Below, piece after piece: positions 11,301-20,532 of a DNA stretch of 64,000 bases. The notes under the pieces are model-generated. The model saw nothing but the letters and a program-made list of their open reading frames with translations, ran no database searches and was not told the origin of the DNA. Source of the stretch: Pedosphaera parvula Ellin514 (lineage in GTDB: Bacteria > Verrucomicrobiota > Verrucomicrobiia > Limisphaerales > Pedosphaeraceae); assembly GCF_000172555.1 (NCBI RefSeq), contig NZ_ABOX02000021.1, positions 45,552 to 109,551 of the forward strand, in the 5' to 3' direction. Both the position numbers and the translations under genes were made by a program. Each line of letters starts with the position of its first letter. The first letter of the stretch is position 1.

Positions 11301-11588
11301 CGGGGCGCGGCTGCGCTCCAATTGGCGCGGGATCTCAAGCCGGATGCCATTACCCTGGATGTACATTTGCCAGACTTCGATGGCTGGCGAGTGCTGGATC
11401 GTTTAAAACTGGATCTGGCAACGCGCCACATTCCGGTGCAAATCATCAGTGTTGAAAAGGACGAGCAGCCAAATATCACGCAGAGTGCGCTGGGATTTAC
11501 GACCAAATCGCAAACATCGACGGCTGAAAAAGCTTTGATAAATGCGGAGTTTCGTGGATCGCCCAATGAAGAACTTGTTGGTGGTTGA
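5355..11588 (+). CDS. giant poly-HAMP hybrid histidine kinase (Nik1/group III-like)
   Basis: 2,077 residues with no membrane segment, so a cytosolic sensor. Order: polar N-terminus (1-65); a HAMP array (about 70-1410) made of a diverged first unit and 13 near-identical 92-residue units, each with [19 protein letters not shown] and [13 protein letters not shown]; a GAF domain (about 1425-1580); a coiled coil (about 1590-1655); HisKA with [12 protein letters not shown] and phosphoacceptor H1668; HATPase with N-box ([10 protein letters not shown]), DTGIGIP and GTGLGLAI; and a receiver (LIVEDD, phosphoacceptor D2002 in LDVHLPD). This is the architecture of fungal group III osmosensing kinases and their bacterial relatives. 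The receiver tail runs off into SPNEELVGG and overlaps the next gene by 47 bases in another frame, which looks like a frame break (see findings). First gene of a four-gene signalling operon. Confidence 0.92.
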   Translation: MKKNHSPSMNEEPVQINGTGSKADGEGNGPNKPLHGSKAKGVKARLAKSRMARLNLRAQAAVQPAQKDDLDTKSVLAALNALKKGDFTARLPVEWTGLAGKVADTFNDLAEIMDRSTHDLSRISHVVGKEGKISERLTFTDVSGAWKERVDSVNTLISCLVHPISETARVIGAVAKGDLSQNMATETEGRKLEGEFLRTAKTVNTMVNQLGAFASEVTRVAREVGTEGKLGGQARVKGVAGTWKDLTDNVNLMASNLTSQVRNIATVTTAVANGDLTKKITVDVKGEFLELKDTINTMVDQLRSFASEVTRVAREVGTEGELGGQAKVEGVSGTWKDLTDSVNFMAGNLTAQVRNIAAVTTAVANGDLSKKITVSVKGEILELKNTINTMVDQLSSFASEVTRVAREVGTEGKLGGQAQVKGVAGTWKDLTDNVNFMAGNLTGQVRNIADVTKAVANGDLSKKITVDVKGEILELKNTINTMVDQLSSFAAEVTRVAREVGTEGKLGGQAQVRGVAGTWKDLTDSVNSMASNLTGQVRNIADVTTAVANGDLSKKITVDVKGEILQLKDTINTMVDQLRSFAAEVTRVAREVGTEGKLGGQADVKGVAGTWKDLTDSVNSMAGNLTSQVRNIADVTTAVANGDLSKKITVSVKGEILELKNTINTMVDQLSSFAAEVTRVAREVGTEGKLGGQADVKGVAGTWKDLTDSVNSMAGNLTGQVRNIADVTTAVANGDLSKKITVDVKGEILQLKDTINTMVDQLRSFASEVTRVAREVGTEGKLGGQADVKGVAGTWKDLTDSVNSMASNLTGQVRNIAEVTTAVANGDLSKKITVDVKGEILQLKDTINTMVDQLRSFAAEVTRVAREVGTEGKLGGQADVKGVAGTWKDLTDSVNSMAGNLTSQVRNIAAVTTAVANGDLTKKITVDVKGEILELKVTVNTMVDQLSSFASEVTRVAREVGTEGKLGGQADVKGVSGTWKDLTDNVNSMAGNLTGQVRNIAAVTTAVANGDLSKKITVDVKGEILELKNTINTMVDQLSSFAAEVTRVAREVGTEGKLGGQADVKGVAGTWKDLTDSVNSMASNLTGQVRNIAAVTTAVANGDLSKKITVDVKGEILELKDTINTMVDQLRSFASEVTRVAREVGTEGKLGGQADVRGLAGTWKDLTDNVNFMAGNLTSQVRNIAAVTTAVANGDLTKKITVDVKGEILELKNTVNTMVDQLSSFASEVTRVAREVGTEGKLGGQAEVKGVSGTWKDLTDNVNFMAGNLTNQVRGIAKVVTAVANGDLKRKLLVEAKGEIAELADTINGMIETLAIFADQVTTVAREVGVEGKLGGQANVPGAAGTWKDLTDNVNQLAANLTTQVRAIADVATAVTKGDLTRSIQVEARGEVAALKDNINEMIRNLKDTTIKNNEQDWLKTNLAKFTRMLQGQKDMLTVGKLILSELAPVVSAQHGVFYIMETPKEETVMRGDDNDPYLRLLASYAFRSRKNVSNKFSLGEGLVGQAAVEKERILITNAPSDYVQITSGLGSAPPTNIIVLPVLFEGQVKAVMELSSFDQFSPTHQAFLDQLVESIGIVLNTIEANTRTEDLLKQSQSLAKELQSRQEELQKTNQELQEKAMLLAEQNAEVERKNTEVEQARQALEEKAKQLALTSKYKSEFLANMSHELRTPLNSLLILADQLAHNVEGNLTPKQIEFSKTIHASGNDLLSLINDILDLSKIESGTVTLDIIEMRFIELQDYVRRTFNHVAESKSLEFDVELDSELPRHMLTDSQRLEQVIRNLLSNAFKFTERGGVTLSIALVTEGWSPDRETLNQARSVIAFSVSDTGIGIPPEKQQIIFEAFQQADGSTSRKYGGTGLGLAISREIARLLGGEIRLASAIGQGSTFTLYLPQTHTPARSTRRDTSHRGMIPAKVVDAEIVDKALVEASDQVEQMMINDDRGAIATGDKVVLIVEDDPGYARVLLETAHAKGFKGIITPRGAAALQLARDLKPDAITLDVHLPDFDGWRVLDRLKLDLATRHIPVQIISVEKDEQPNITQSALGFTTKSQTSTAEKALINAEFRGSPNEELVGG
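6000..9588 (+). repeat. 13 tandem 276-bp units coding the HAMP array
   Basis: Thirteen in-frame copies, 276 bp each, counted from the [10 protein letters not shown] string of successive units (residues 216 to about 1410). Copies 1-12 are almost identical in protein and very similar in DNA; the thirteenth is more diverged ([14 protein letters not shown]). Small codon-level differences separate copies, so they are not simply an assembly collapse, but copy number from short reads would be unreliable. Confidence 0.9.
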
Positions 11589-12366
11589 GGATGACGCAGT
11601 CCAGCAGATGAGCATCAGGGAATTGATCGGCAATGGAGACGTCAACACCACCATGGTTGCCAGCGGCAGAGAAGCACTTGATGCGCTGGCATCACAAAAG
11701 TTTGACTGCATGGTGCTTGATTTGGGCCTGCCGGATATGACCGGTGTTGAATTGCTGGAAGAAATCAAAAAGTCAGCTGATTCCCGAACCATACCCGTCA
11801 TAATCTATACCGCCAGGGACCTGCTGGCAGGTGAGTCTGACAAGCTGAAAGGACTCGCGGAAAGCATCGTCATCAAGGACGCGAGCTCGCCGGGAAGATT
11901 GCTGGACGAAACCACATTGCTGCTCCATCGCAATGCAGCCAGACTGCCCGAGCGCCAACGCAGGATGTTGGAGTCATACCATCAAGGGGTCTTGGAAAAC
12001 AAAAAGGTTCTGTTGGTTGATGATGATATTCGCAACATTTTCGCGATGACCAGTGTGCTCGAGCGGTTCAAGATGAGCGTGGTATCAGCGGAAAACGGCA
12101 AGGACGCCATTGAAATTCTCGTCAATTCACGAGACATTGATATCGTCCTGATGGACATCATGCTTCCAATGATGGACGGCTATGCCACGACGAAGGCCAT
12201 CCGCGAGATCGCAGGATTCGAGAATCTGCCCATCATCGCTGTCACGGCGAAAGCGATGAAAGGTGACCGTGAGAAGTGTATTGCGGCAGGCGCCTCAGAT
12301 TACCTTTCAAAACCGGTGGACACAGAGCAATTACGGGCTATCCTACGGTTGTGGCTCCATCGTTAG
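11542..12366 (+). CDS. double receiver-domain response regulator (likely severed tail of the kinase)
   Basis: 274 residues, two full receiver domains. REC1: [10 protein letters not shown], phosphoacceptor about D60 in [21 protein letters not shown]2: [14 protein letters not shown], about D205 in [11 protein letters not shown], then [14 protein letters not shown] and [13 protein letters not shown]. There is no output domain. In relatives of the preceding kinase that I recall from established knowledge, these two receivers are fused directly behind its first receiver, joined by a linker like the [17 protein letters not shown] seen at this N-terminus. The ATG at 11542 immediately follows in-frame TGA and TAA codons and lies inside the kinase gene; a second ATG at 11566 is possible. 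Either a separate translationally coupled protein or the kinase C-terminus after a frame break. Confidence 0.88.
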   Translation: MRSFVDRPMKNLLVVEDDAVQQMSIRELIGNGDVNTTMVASGREALDALASQKFDCMVLDLGLPDMTGVELLEEIKKSADSRTIPVIIYTARDLLAGESDKLKGLAESIVIKDASSPGRLLDETTLLLHRNAARLPERQRRMLESYHQGVLENKKVLLVDDDIRNIFAMTSVLERFKMSVVSAENGKDAIEILVNSRDIDIVLMDIMLPMMDGYATTKAIREIAGFENLPIIAVTAKAMKGDREKCIAAGASDYLSKPVDTEQLRAILRLWLHR

Positions 12367-12395
12367 TAAGTTGTTGATAAGGAATTATCTCCGAA

Positions 12396-14054
12396 ATGTT
12401 GGAGCACATGATTAACAACACGACAGGAACACAAGAGTCTTTACACCGGTCGCCGGAGCCTTCACAACGCAACGACGTCCATAAAATATCAATTTTGAAA
12501 AAAGCCAACATTCTTATTGTTGATGATCGCGCCGATAAAATGCTGGCATTGGAGGCGGTGCTGGAGCATCTGGGCGAGAACCTGGTCAAAGCCAGGTCTG
12601 GAAAAGAGGCTTTGAAGTGCCTTTTGCAGCAGGAATTCGCCGTCATCCTGATGGACGTTTCCATGCCTGACATGGACGGCTTTGAAACGGCTGCCCTGAT
12701 CCGCAAACGCCAGCAGACGGAGGACACTCCAATTATCTTCGTTACCTCCATCAGCGATACCGAGAATCAAATCGCCAGGGGATACTCCCTTGGAGCGGTG
12801 GATTACATTCTTACTCCCATCGTTCCCAGTGTTCTGCAGGCGAAGGTTTCCGTTTTTGTTCAGTTGTTCAAAAAGACTGAGCAAATCAAAATTCAAGCCG
12901 AGCAACTGCGGAAAATCGAGGAAGCAGAACATCAGCGCAAACTGGCGGAGACGGCGGACCGGTTGGAAAGGGAAACCAAGCGGAATCGCTTTTTCACCCT
13001 TGCGGTAGACATGCTGGCAATCGCTGATTTCAACGGTTACATCCTGCAGTTGAATCCTTCATGGGAGAAAATCCTGGGTTACAGCGAATCGGAACTCAAA
13101 GCGAAATCCGGAATTGAGCTTATCCATCCTGAGGATCATCTTCAAATGATCGCGCAAATGGAGAGTCTGAGGGCGGGCAAGACCTGTTCTTTCGAGGGAC
13201 GCTACCGTCGCAAGGACAACTCCTACTGCTGGCTGGCATGGACTGCGGCTCCGTTCGCTTCGGAAAAGTTGATCTATATTTTTGCCCGGGACATTACTGC
13301 GCGTAAAGAGGCTGAAGAAAAGATTCAGAAACTGAACGAAGAATTACAGGGACGGGTGTCGGCGCTTACCGAAATCAACAAGGAGTTGGAGGCGTTTAAT
13401 TATTCCATCTCGCACGATATGCGCGCTCCATTGCGCTCGATGCAAGGCTTCGCGCGTGCATTGTTGGAAGACTCAGAGAACAAGCTCACCCCGGCCAGCC
13501 AGGATTTTGCACAACGGATTGTTAATTCCGGCCGCTACATGGATAACCTGTTGCAGGACCTCCTGGAATATAGCCGTTTAAGCCTGATGGAGTTGAAGCT
13601 TTGTAATGTCGATATGGAATCCATCCTCAATGAGGTGTTGGTTCATGTGGAGAATGAGATACAAAGCAAAAAAGCCGAAATTATTATCAAGCGGCCCTTG
13701 TTGCCCGTTTTAAGCCATTCAACCACCTTAAAGCAGATTCTGAGCAACTTGGTGAGCAACGCCTTGAAGTTCGTTGAGCCGGGAAAAACGCCCCGGATCG
13801 AGATCTGGTCAGAGCAAATTCCAAGTGGAGTTCGCATTCACATTCAGGACAATGGCATTGGTATTTCTCCTGATTATCATGAAAAAGTATTTGGGTTGTT
13901 CCAGCGTTTACACTCTTCGCACACTTATCCGGGAACAGGCATAGGCCTGGCGATTGTCCGCAAGGGCATGGAAAGAATGGGCGGCAGGGTGGGGGTGGAA
14001 TCTTCTCCCGGAAATGGCAGCAGATTCTGGTTGGATCATCAGGATCCTGCATGA
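12396..14054 (+). CDS. REC-PAS hybrid sensor histidine kinase
   Basis: 552 residues, soluble. A receiver at about 40-155 (ILIVDDRADK, phosphoacceptor about D87 in LMDVSMPDMDG, FVTSIS), a short coiled coil (KTEQIKIQAEQL to about 205), one PAS domain (about 205-320, ending FARDITARKEAEE), HisKA with FNYSISHDMRAPLRSM (phosphoacceptor H340), and HATPase with LVSNALKF, DNGIGISPDYHEKVF and GTGIGLAIV. The NYSISHDMRAPL form is typical of phytochrome-like and Rcp1-partnered kinases. It starts 29 bases after the double receiver and overlaps the next response regulator by ATGA, so the kinase and that receiver are almost surely a cognate pair. Confidence 0.92.
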   Translation: MLEHMINNTTGTQESLHRSPEPSQRNDVHKISILKKANILIVDDRADKMLALEAVLEHLGENLVKARSGKEALKCLLQQEFAVILMDVSMPDMDGFETAALIRKRQQTEDTPIIFVTSISDTENQIARGYSLGAVDYILTPIVPSVLQAKVSVFVQLFKKTEQIKIQAEQLRKIEEAEHQRKLAETADRLERETKRNRFFTLAVDMLAIADFNGYILQLNPSWEKILGYSESELKAKSGIELIHPEDHLQMIAQMESLRAGKTCSFEGRYRRKDNSYCWLAWTAAPFASEKLIYIFARDITARKEAEEKIQKLNEELQGRVSALTEINKELEAFNYSISHDMRAPLRSMQGFARALLEDSENKLTPASQDFAQRIVNSGRYMDNLLQDLLEYSRLSLMELKLCNVDMESILNEVLVHVENEIQSKKAEIIIKRPLLPVLSHSTTLKQILSNLVSNALKFVEPGKTPRIEIWSEQIPSGVRIHIQDNGIGISPDYHEKVFGLFQRLHSSHTYPGTGIGLAIVRKGMERMGGRVGVESSPGNGSRFWLDHQDPA

Positions 14055-14515
14055 GCCGCTCCACTGTTATTCTCCACGTGGAAGACGATACCAACGATGT
14101 GACGTTGGTGAATCTCATGCACCGGAAGGGAAAATTTGAATCCGAACTGAAAGTTGTCGGAGATGGTGAGGAGGCAATTTCCTACCTGGGCGGCATGGAT
14201 TCCTTCGCAGATCGTGAAAAATATCCGTTTCCCAACCTGGTGTTGCTCGACTTGAAACTTCCCAAGAAGTCCGGGCTGGAAGTATTGCAATGGATACGAA
14301 GCAATGCGGCCACCCGGCGGTTGCCCGTAATCATGCTTACTTCCTCCAATCAACAAGATGACATCCGATCGGCATACGATCTGGGAGCGAATTCCTACCT
14401 GGTGAAGCCGGGCGAATTAAGCAGCTTGGGGACGCTGTTGAAGGTAATTCATGAGTACTGGCTGGGCATGAACCAACCCGCCGTGATGGAAAGCATCCCT
14501 GTAACATCAAGCTGA
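14051..14515 (+). CDS. single-domain response regulator, Rcp1-like
   Basis: 154 residues, one receiver domain and nothing else. Features: ILHVEDDTNDVTLVNLMHR, a long insertion typical of Rcp1-type receivers (SYLGGMDSFADREKYPFPNL), phosphoacceptor about D67 in LLDLKLPKKSG, MLTSSNQQDD and SYLVKPGELSSL. Rcp1-type proteins take phosphate from phytochrome-like or PAS kinases and have no DNA-binding domain. The start codon overlaps the stop of the upstream kinase (ATGA), showing translational coupling. Last gene of the signalling operon; the leftward DNRLRE gene ends 23 bases downstream. Confidence 0.92.
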   Translation: MSRSTVILHVEDDTNDVTLVNLMHRKGKFESELKVVGDGEEAISYLGGMDSFADREKYPFPNLVLLDLKLPKKSGLEVLQWIRSNAATRRLPVIMLTSSNQQDDIRSAYDLGANSYLVKPGELSSLGTLLKVIHEYWLGMNQPAVMESIPVTSS

Positions 14516-14538
14516 GGCTTTTCCTGATTTGTGTTTGT

Positions 14539-15471
14539 TCAAGGCGTCCTTAGCCTGTAAAAGCGCTGGGAATCCACAATCGGGTCGGTCACCAAAATGT
14601 TGGTGGTCAACGTTTGTGCTGGGAGGTTGGTCAAAGTATTCCACTCGTTATTTCCAGTGAGTGAATTCCGGAATTCCATCGAGTAGGTGTGACCAGCCTG
14701 GGCGGTAAATTCAATTTTGCATTGATTACCAGAGTGACTAATCTGAGTTAGTTGCGGAGGCGGATCGTAAGTGATGGTTAGCTGTGGTGAAGAGTCGGGA
14801 TCCTCACGAGAAGCAAAACGGCGTGCGGTGGAAGGCATTTCTTCGGATTCACAGATCAAAATCCACCCAAAGTTGGCGGCCGGATTGTCCAACCATGATT
14901 GCAGATCAGCGATCATCGGGCCATCATCGTCTGCGGGGTCCGGGAAGTAGTAGGGGGACTGGATTGTATCATAGACAATCTGGGAGGCGGTGGTGACGGC
15001 TGCATAGTCGTTCGTCGCGGCTGCTCCGGGAACCGTCCAGTAATTGGTGGTGAACGAGAGTGGGCTCAGCCACGTCGCTTCGTTGGTGGTGGCTGCCAAT
15101 CCCTGACCGGGACTCAAAGCCGAATTCTTGTCTCCTTCGCCCCAAGGACGTAACAACCGGTGCAAATCAAAGTAGGCAATCGCATAGCCATCTGAAGGAA
15201 TACCTGTTACCGCCAGTGTCAATGAGGCGGAAGTGATGCGCGAGTTCGCTGGGAGACTCGCAGCGATGTCAAACTTGATCAAACCCCGGTTTCGTTGCCC
15301 GTGCATGTTGCTGCCGGCATTGATCCAGGCGCGTGCTCCTGCATTGTTGGTGGGGGTGACTTCCATGATGGAGGTGTCAGCGCTGGGGATGAGCGTGATG
15401 GAATCGCCGAAGGCCAGGGTTTGGGAAAATAAAAATGCGGCCATCAAAGCATATGCAAGTCGGGCAATCAT
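14539..15471 (-). CDS. secreted DNRLRE-type protein
   Basis: About 310 residues from the ATG chosen here; an upstream in-frame extension exists but would overlap the DUF1501 gene and precede the signal peptide (MIARLAYALMAAFLFSQTLA). The mature part begins SITLIPSADTSIMEVTPTNN and includes RGLIKFDIAASLPANSRITS and ASLTLAVTG, the pattern of DNRLRE/CBM96-like beta domains that coat surface proteins; PQLTITYDPP closes that domain. A C-terminal beta domain ends RFYRLRTP, a tail common on exported verrucomicrobial proteins. Third gene of the operon with DUF1800 and DUF1501, so it may be exported or bind polymers together with them. Confidence 0.8.
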   Translation of the reverse strand: MIARLAYALMAAFLFSQTLAFGDSITLIPSADTSIMEVTPTNNAGARAWINAGSNMHGQRNRGLIKFDIAASLPANSRITSASLTLAVTGIPSDGYAIAYFDLHRLLRPWGEGDKNSALSPGQGLAATTNEATWLSPLSFTTNYWTVPGAAATNDYAAVTTASQIVYDTIQSPYYFPDPADDDGPMIADLQSWLDNPAANFGWILICESEEMPSTARRFASREDPDSSPQLTITYDPPPQLTQISHSGNQCKIEFTAQAGHTYSMEFRNSLTGNNEWNTLTNLPAQTLTTNILVTDPIVDSQRFYRLRTP

Positions 15472-15574
15472 TGAGCAAATGCTCCGGTGGCAGGGTGGAA
15501 ATTGCAAATCAATACCTGCACAAATCCTAACGCTGGAGCACGTAGCACCTGAACGCGGGTGATGAGAGTTCCTG

Positions 15575-17233
15575 CTAGATGATAGGCAATTCGCCAAAGA
15601 TAGGAACGCCATCGATGGAAGAAGTTCCTCCGCTGAGGAGCCGTTCACCCGCGACCGCATAGCCTGGAATGATTTGATTCAGCTGGTTTTGGGTGGCACC
15701 GAGGTGATCGCGAATCAATTTACCCAGTATGGATCGGTAATCCACTGCCCGCTTGAGGTAACGTCCGCTGGCACCGAACATCGAACCGTTTTGAGCACTG
15801 GCAGAAGTGGCCGGAGCCCAGCCGAGATTACTGATGCCGTTAAAGGAATCGGTCGGGCTGCAGCCGAACACTCCGGAGGGGTTGCCTTTGTTGTAGCCTT
15901 TGACACCGCCACCAGCAACGAACATGACACCAGCTTCGGCATGGTCTGTACCGGCGGAGCCATTTTGGATGGTGGTGCGGCCGAATTCAGAGAGAGTCAC
16001 GACGACAACGTCGTTCCAGTTTACCTTGGCCGAGCTTGAAGGAGCGTTGTTTCCACGACCGTAAGTCGTGAAATAATTTTGCAAGGCATACATGGCCCAG
16101 CCAATAGTTTTCAATAGTTTGGCGTGGGAACCAACCACTCCGCCCTGGGTTTGGTGCAAGTCGAAACTGCCGTATTCAGTGCCGGCGACGATGGCATCCG
16201 TCTTGTTCAGAATCAGCGCTGCGGCTTTTAAGTTCAGGAAAAGTGAATAGGCGCTGGTATCCACGACATACTTGGTGGTGTCGTTGGTCCTGCCATTCAT
16301 GTAGGCTCCGCCGTTTTTCTGGTTTTGCGTGGGGAATAGATAATAGGGGGCATCACCATCCGTGCCTCCTGAAGTATTGTCCACAAAAGTGTTTCCGGTT
16401 TCCGAGAAATCAATGCCTGCAAAAATGGCCAGGGTATCGGTCATGTTTTTGTATTGCAGGTTCAACAAGTCGCGATCGAGTTTGTCCGGGAAGGAAAATT
16501 GATCGGACGCGTAGATGGCCTTGTCGGCTTTGTAGTTTCCTTGAGTGGTATTGGGAACGCCCAGCAAATTATAACGCGTGGGATCGGTCAGATTGGTCAT
16601 CGCCGCAGCGCTGCCTCTGAGGGAGAAGGGCAGGGCAGATTGAATCGAGACACCGGTCAAGGGGGCGCTACTGGCCAGGCCGGATTGAACCATGGCGCGA
16701 TAAAAAATACCGTCTTTCACCAGATTGTTGTTGGGGGCGGCGCTTTCCCAAAAGTTTTGAGAATCGAAGTGGGAGCGATTTTGATTTGGGTATGCCACGC
16801 GATGTATCAGTGCCAGATCGCCAGCATTATAAACGGGCGCCAAAAATCTCAGGGAAGGATGCAGCGCGGCAAACTGGTTGCCCAGATTGAGGGCGGTGTC
16901 AGCAGCGGAGAACGTGGGATTGGCGGTGCCGGTTGTGGAAAAACCACAGGGACCGGATTGGGTATAGCTGCTGCTATCCAAAGGAATTCCGATGTTAGGG
17001 CGATTGTAGATATAGGCCGGGTCCTGGGCTGGAATCACGGCGTTCAATCCGTCATTGGCGCCGCGCAGGAAGATAAAAATAAGTTTTTTACCGTTCAGAC
17101 CGATGTTGCCTTCGGCCAGGGCGCGCTTTACGACCAGCGGAATGTCGGTCAGGGTTGAAAGGGCTACGCCAAGACCGATCTTAAAGGAGCGATCCAGAAA
17201 ACCGCGACGGGTGAGGACGTGGAAGTGTTGCAT
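15575..17233 (-). CDS. DUF1501 family protein, Tat-type signal
   Basis: 552 residues. The N-terminus has a twin-arginine-like signal (LTRRGFLDRSFKIGLGVALS). The family is related to sulfatase/alkaline-phosphatase folds and its signatures are present: FIFLRGANDGLNAVIP, RSHFDSQNFWESA, TLSEFGRTTIQNG, and GTDHAEAGVMFVAGG. The reaction is not established. The gene begins 4 bases after the stop of the DUF1800 gene, an arrangement that recurs across Planctomycetota and Verrucomicrobiota, so the two products probably act together outside the cytoplasm. Confidence 0.9.
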   Translation of the reverse strand: MQHFHVLTRRGFLDRSFKIGLGVALSTLTDIPLVVKRALAEGNIGLNGKKLIFIFLRGANDGLNAVIPAQDPAYIYNRPNIGIPLDSSSYTQSGPCGFSTTGTANPTFSAADTALNLGNQFAALHPSLRFLAPVYNAGDLALIHRVAYPNQNRSHFDSQNFWESAAPNNNLVKDGIFYRAMVQSGLASSAPLTGVSIQSALPFSLRGSAAAMTNLTDPTRYNLLGVPNTTQGNYKADKAIYASDQFSFPDKLDRDLLNLQYKNMTDTLAIFAGIDFSETGNTFVDNTSGGTDGDAPYYLFPTQNQKNGGAYMNGRTNDTTKYVVDTSAYSLFLNLKAAALILNKTDAIVAGTEYGSFDLHQTQGGVVGSHAKLLKTIGWAMYALQNYFTTYGRGNNAPSSSAKVNWNDVVVVTLSEFGRTTIQNGSAGTDHAEAGVMFVAGGGVKGYNKGNPSGVFGCSPTDSFNGISNLGWAPATSASAQNGSMFGASGRYLKRAVDYRSILGKLIRDHLGATQNQLNQIIPGYAVAGERLLSGGTSSIDGVPIFGELPII

Positions 17234-17237
17234 AAGA

Positions 17238-19388
17238 TTATTGTTCCTGGAAACGTTGCAAGCTCAACAGCATGGATACGGCACCGCGAATACGAGTCTC
17301 ATAAAGCGAAGGGTTGCCCGTTTGCGATAAACCCGACAGAGGAGAAGTCGTAACGCCATCATCTGCCGTTTTGAGAAAATTGATGGTTGCCTGTCGATAA
17401 AGTGCCAGATTGCCGGCACCTTCTCCGGGATAGAAAATGCTTAACAGGTAATCTGCCACATTGGCTTCGTTAGTGATGCTGCCAGGAGGACTTTGCAGGG
17501 CGAGTTTGTATTTGAGCAAACCGACGGGATCGCTGGTGCTTTTGTTTCCACTGCTGATGCTGTCGTTTTTACTGGAATCATTCGAGGCCATGCAAAATGT
17601 CTGTATCCAGCGGATACGTTCGGCCAAGGTTCCGGCACTGATCCAGCCGCCGGCATCTTCCGGATAGCCGTTGGGATCCTGTCGATCAAAGAGCAGGAGG
17701 TTACCCATCCGTACCAGCGGGTAAGCGGAACCAGCGCCGCTGATGGAATATCCATCCGTGTCGGAGGCGAAGGTGCCCGGGTTGCCAGTGCCGTTGGTGC
17801 TTACTCTCATTGCGCGGATGGCGCTGACAGTATATTCAAGAGGCGTCTTGACCTTCTGCATGGCGGCGGCGTTGCCGCGGAATAGGTCAGAATTGAAGAT
17901 GTTGCTTAACACCATCCAGATCTGGCCCTTGGGACTGCTGTTTTCCCAAGTGAGCATGCAGGATTTTACCAATTGACCTTCGGGCGAAAGATTTGGGTCG
18001 GTGAAGTCGTAACCGATGGCAAAGCCATCATGAACGAACAGGTTGCAAAGTTTGACACTAATGAATTCCTCGGTGAACGGCTGATTGGCAAGATGGTTGA
18101 TGACCATGTAGCCCTCCTGAATGCCATTGGTATCCGTGTAATTGGCCGCAGCGGGAATATTCAGTTGGTAATTCCTTCCGGCCCAGGGAGCGCCAAACCT
18201 TGCGGGAACCGTCTTGGCGGGGAAAATCGTCTTGGCGGTGATGTTGTGGGTATTTGTCTGGTAGTTGAAGGCGCACACACCCAAGTTCGTGTTTACATTG
18301 CCGGAAGCCTTAGGCACCAGAGGGTTGAAGGTGTTGGTTGGATCAACCTTTTGGACGAACCAGCCTGTCCAGCAACGGGACAATATGGTGATGTCAGTTT
18401 GATCATACCCGTTGTTGACACCCATGGTGAAGAGTTCCATGAGTTCGCGGGCATAGTTTTCATTGGCGACATTATTGTGATCGCCCTTGCTGATGACGGT
18501 ATCCAGATAGATGATCATCGCCGGGCTTTCCGCGCTGATTCTGAGCAGGTCGTAGAAGGTGCACTGCGGATTAAGCAGGGCATTGCGCCATTTCTCATTT
18601 TCCAGGTATTCAAATTCAGTGGCAACTCGGGCCGCCGTGGTGCTGTCCAATCCAGTGCCATCAAAATAATTAACAGATTTGGTATATTGGGTTACAAAGT
18701 GGTTTTCCCAAAACTGAAGCAAAATTTCGAGCAGTTGACGTTTCGCGCCGACAGCACGCAGGACATGCCAGGCGCGGAGATCATTAAGACTTGCGTTGGT
18801 GCTGGCATTGTTCGTGTAGATTGGCGTGGTGGCTTCAACAAATTTTATCGCGATATTTTGGAGCGCCGGCACGGAATCGACCGTTTCAGTTATGGCCCAA
18901 GGCGCAAGCTGTTCGTTAATGTAGCCCTGCGGGGTGATGCCATTGGTTGCATTGAGGACGCGGTCCAGTTCATCCGGGGTGGGACCGTAGGCGAGGCGAT
19001 TGAGGACAATGGAAGCAAGAACTGCATTGCTGCTCATCGGGGTCACCAGCAATTTAAAGAAGCCGTTTGTTGGAGCATTGGTAAGTCTCCATGCATAGCT
19101 GGCGGTTACGTTCGTTACCGTGATGGCGCCATAAACGAGCTTGTTGGTTGCGAAGTTATAACCGGCGACGAAGAAATTTGTGTTGGTGGTGAAACCTGAT
19201 GACAGATTGGTGGTGCTGAGAAAAGTGTACGACTGGGCTGCAGGGTACGGATCAAAGCTCAAGTTCACCTGGTTGCTGGTGGCGAGAACATTGGTTAGAA
19301 TCGGTGCTGTTTGGGAGAGGAGGCGCATCTGGGGGAAGATGGCCATGCAAGCCAGCAAAAGGCCCGCATATAATCTTTTGCTTCTCAT
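17238..19388 (-). CDS. DUF1800 family protein
   Basis: About 716 residues from the ATG at 19388, which starts the signal peptide (MRSKRLYAGLLLACMAIFPQ); an in-frame ATG 48 bases upstream adds an uncharacteristic extension. After an N-terminal fibronectin-like region (AYAWRLTNAPTNGFFKLLV) comes the DUF1800 core: LNRLAYGPTPDELDRVL, a FWENHFVTQYTK block, and the diagnostic NENYARELMELFTMG, then a YTVSAIRAMRV segment. No reaction is known for the family. First gene of the operon with DUF1501 directly after it. Confidence 0.9.
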   Translation of the reverse strand: MRSKRLYAGLLLACMAIFPQMRLLSQTAPILTNVLATSNQVNLSFDPYPAAQSYTFLSTTNLSSGFTTNTNFFVAGYNFATNKLVYGAITVTNVTASYAWRLTNAPTNGFFKLLVTPMSSNAVLASIVLNRLAYGPTPDELDRVLNATNGITPQGYINEQLAPWAITETVDSVPALQNIAIKFVEATTPIYTNNASTNASLNDLRAWHVLRAVGAKRQLLEILLQFWENHFVTQYTKSVNYFDGTGLDSTTAARVATEFEYLENEKWRNALLNPQCTFYDLLRISAESPAMIIYLDTVISKGDHNNVANENYARELMELFTMGVNNGYDQTDITILSRCWTGWFVQKVDPTNTFNPLVPKASGNVNTNLGVCAFNYQTNTHNITAKTIFPAKTVPARFGAPWAGRNYQLNIPAAANYTDTNGIQEGYMVINHLANQPFTEEFISVKLCNLFVHDGFAIGYDFTDPNLSPEGQLVKSCMLTWENSSPKGQIWMVLSNIFNSDLFRGNAAAMQKVKTPLEYTVSAIRAMRVSTNGTGNPGTFASDTDGYSISGAGSAYPLVRMGNLLLFDRQDPNGYPEDAGGWISAGTLAERIRWIQTFCMASNDSSKNDSISSGNKSTSDPVGLLKYKLALQSPPGSITNEANVADYLLSIFYPGEGAGNLALYRQATINFLKTADDGVTTSPLSGLSQTGNPSLYETRIRGAVSMLLSLQRFQEQ

Positions 19389-19576
19389 AGGTAGAGAGGA
19401 TCGGAGCTGAGAGGAACCATGTCCCGCGATGAGCATAAAGTCAAGTTATATAGTGCTTAACCTTCGTGAATAGTGATGGTCAAAATGCCGCACTTTTACG
19501 CAGCATTTTGTTTGCCATCCGTTGCCAAAAAATGGCAAAGAGTCCGACTGCAGTGTTGCCCTGGAAAGAAGAGAAT

Positions 19577-19903
19577 CTAATCGTCCCGGCGGAACTCGAC
19601 TTCACCGGCATTTTCCCAACAGAAAATAATGCGTTCGGAGTTGAGCAGGGTGAGCTTGCCGGGGATGAATCGCGGATTGCGAAAGCCATGTTCGGCGATC
19701 TGGCCCTCGCCGATGAGTGTCTTAAGATCGGCGCGCCAAGTCACGGTGCCGGCGGGAACGTAGTCGTCTCCGGTGATCTTCACTGCTTCAACCGCATCTC
19801 CCATCTGGGTAATGTGAATCACTTCGTCGAAATGGCCGGGGTAAAAGCCGATCCATTCACCGTTTAGGTTTAGCTGAGGTGTGCTGTCGCTTACTTCTTC
19901 CAT
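19577..19903 (-). CDS. small conserved protein of unknown function
   Basis: 108 residues from MEEVSDSTPQ; an upstream in-frame ATG would add 23 residues lying over the MFS remnant. The chain is a compact beta-rich protein (LNGEWIGFYPGHFDEVIHIT, DDYVPAGTVTWRAD, NSERIIFCWENAGEVEF). There is no signal peptide or membrane segment. I do not recognise a characterised family; it looks like a small soluble lipocalin-like or ligand-binding domain, which is only a guess. Its ATG overlaps on the opposite strand the ATG of the dead MFS gene (shared CATG), so the two were once divergently transcribed. Confidence 0.7.
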   Translation of the reverse strand: MEEVSDSTPQLNLNGEWIGFYPGHFDEVIHITQMGDAVEAVKITGDDYVPAGTVTWRADLKTLIGEGQIAEHGFRNPRFIPGKLTLLNSERIIFCWENAGEVEFRRDD

Positions 19904-20519
19904 GCCAATTTTATTTCTTAATCCGTTTAAGGAAAAAATCAACGTCTCCGAGCAATTATTCGACCGTCGCACAAAGTATTTCCCATGTCTATGGAGGGTG
20001 GCATTCTTTTCAGATTTTCCTCAGCAAGCCCATGGTTCTGTACTCACAAACGTTGGGAGGCAGTGCAATGGTGGTGGGGATCATTGTCGGGATGATGCCC
20101 TTGCCCGTCATATTTCAAATTCCTGCCTCGAATTATCTTCCCCGAATAAGGTATAGAAGATTTCTTTATGTTGGTGAGCGCGCGGGTAGCAATTATTTTT
20201 CAGGATGGTATTGGTGCTGGAGAAATTGAGGGATAAATATTCGGTGCGCGACGCCGCCTGGCAAAATCCAGCCAGTGCTGTCATGTTTCTCCTGGCTGCA
20301 TTTTGCCTTGGAGCAGACCCTCACGCCTTGCAATCTGCAACTCTCTTTGCCTTCAGCGCCATCATGGGAGCGATCAGCCTGATATTTTTGAAGCGCAAAC
20401 CGGACGTTGAGATTCCAGAAGCGGTAATGACCCGCGACAGTGTCACGGAAGAAATGCGGCGAGAAATCCTGATCCAATCACCGCAACGGGTTTGGATTCG
20501 TTTGTGGACGCGAGCGTAA
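19902..20519 (+). pseudogene. remnant of a major facilitator superfamily transporter
   Basis: Three pieces in changing frames read as parts of one MFS permease. Frame a from the ATG: MPILFLNPFKEKINVSEQ (19902-19976). Frame b: FQIFLSKPMVLYSQTLGG and VGIIVGMMPLPVIFQIP to RRFLYVG (about 19989-20180), corresponding to the first two membrane segments. Frame a again: LRDKYSVRDAAWQNPASAVM, FLLAAFCLG, FAFSAIMGAISLIFLKRKPD (about 20226-20480), which belongs further along the protein. So there is at least one frameshift, an internal deletion of several membrane segments, and loss of the C-terminal half. No functional product is expected. Confidence 0.7.
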
Positions 20520-20532
20520 ACCCGGTCGTGAG

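Noticed and set aside
17973..19199. Plus-strand frame opposite the DUF1800 gene
   Set aside because: Antisense to an unmistakable DUF1800 core; no domain.
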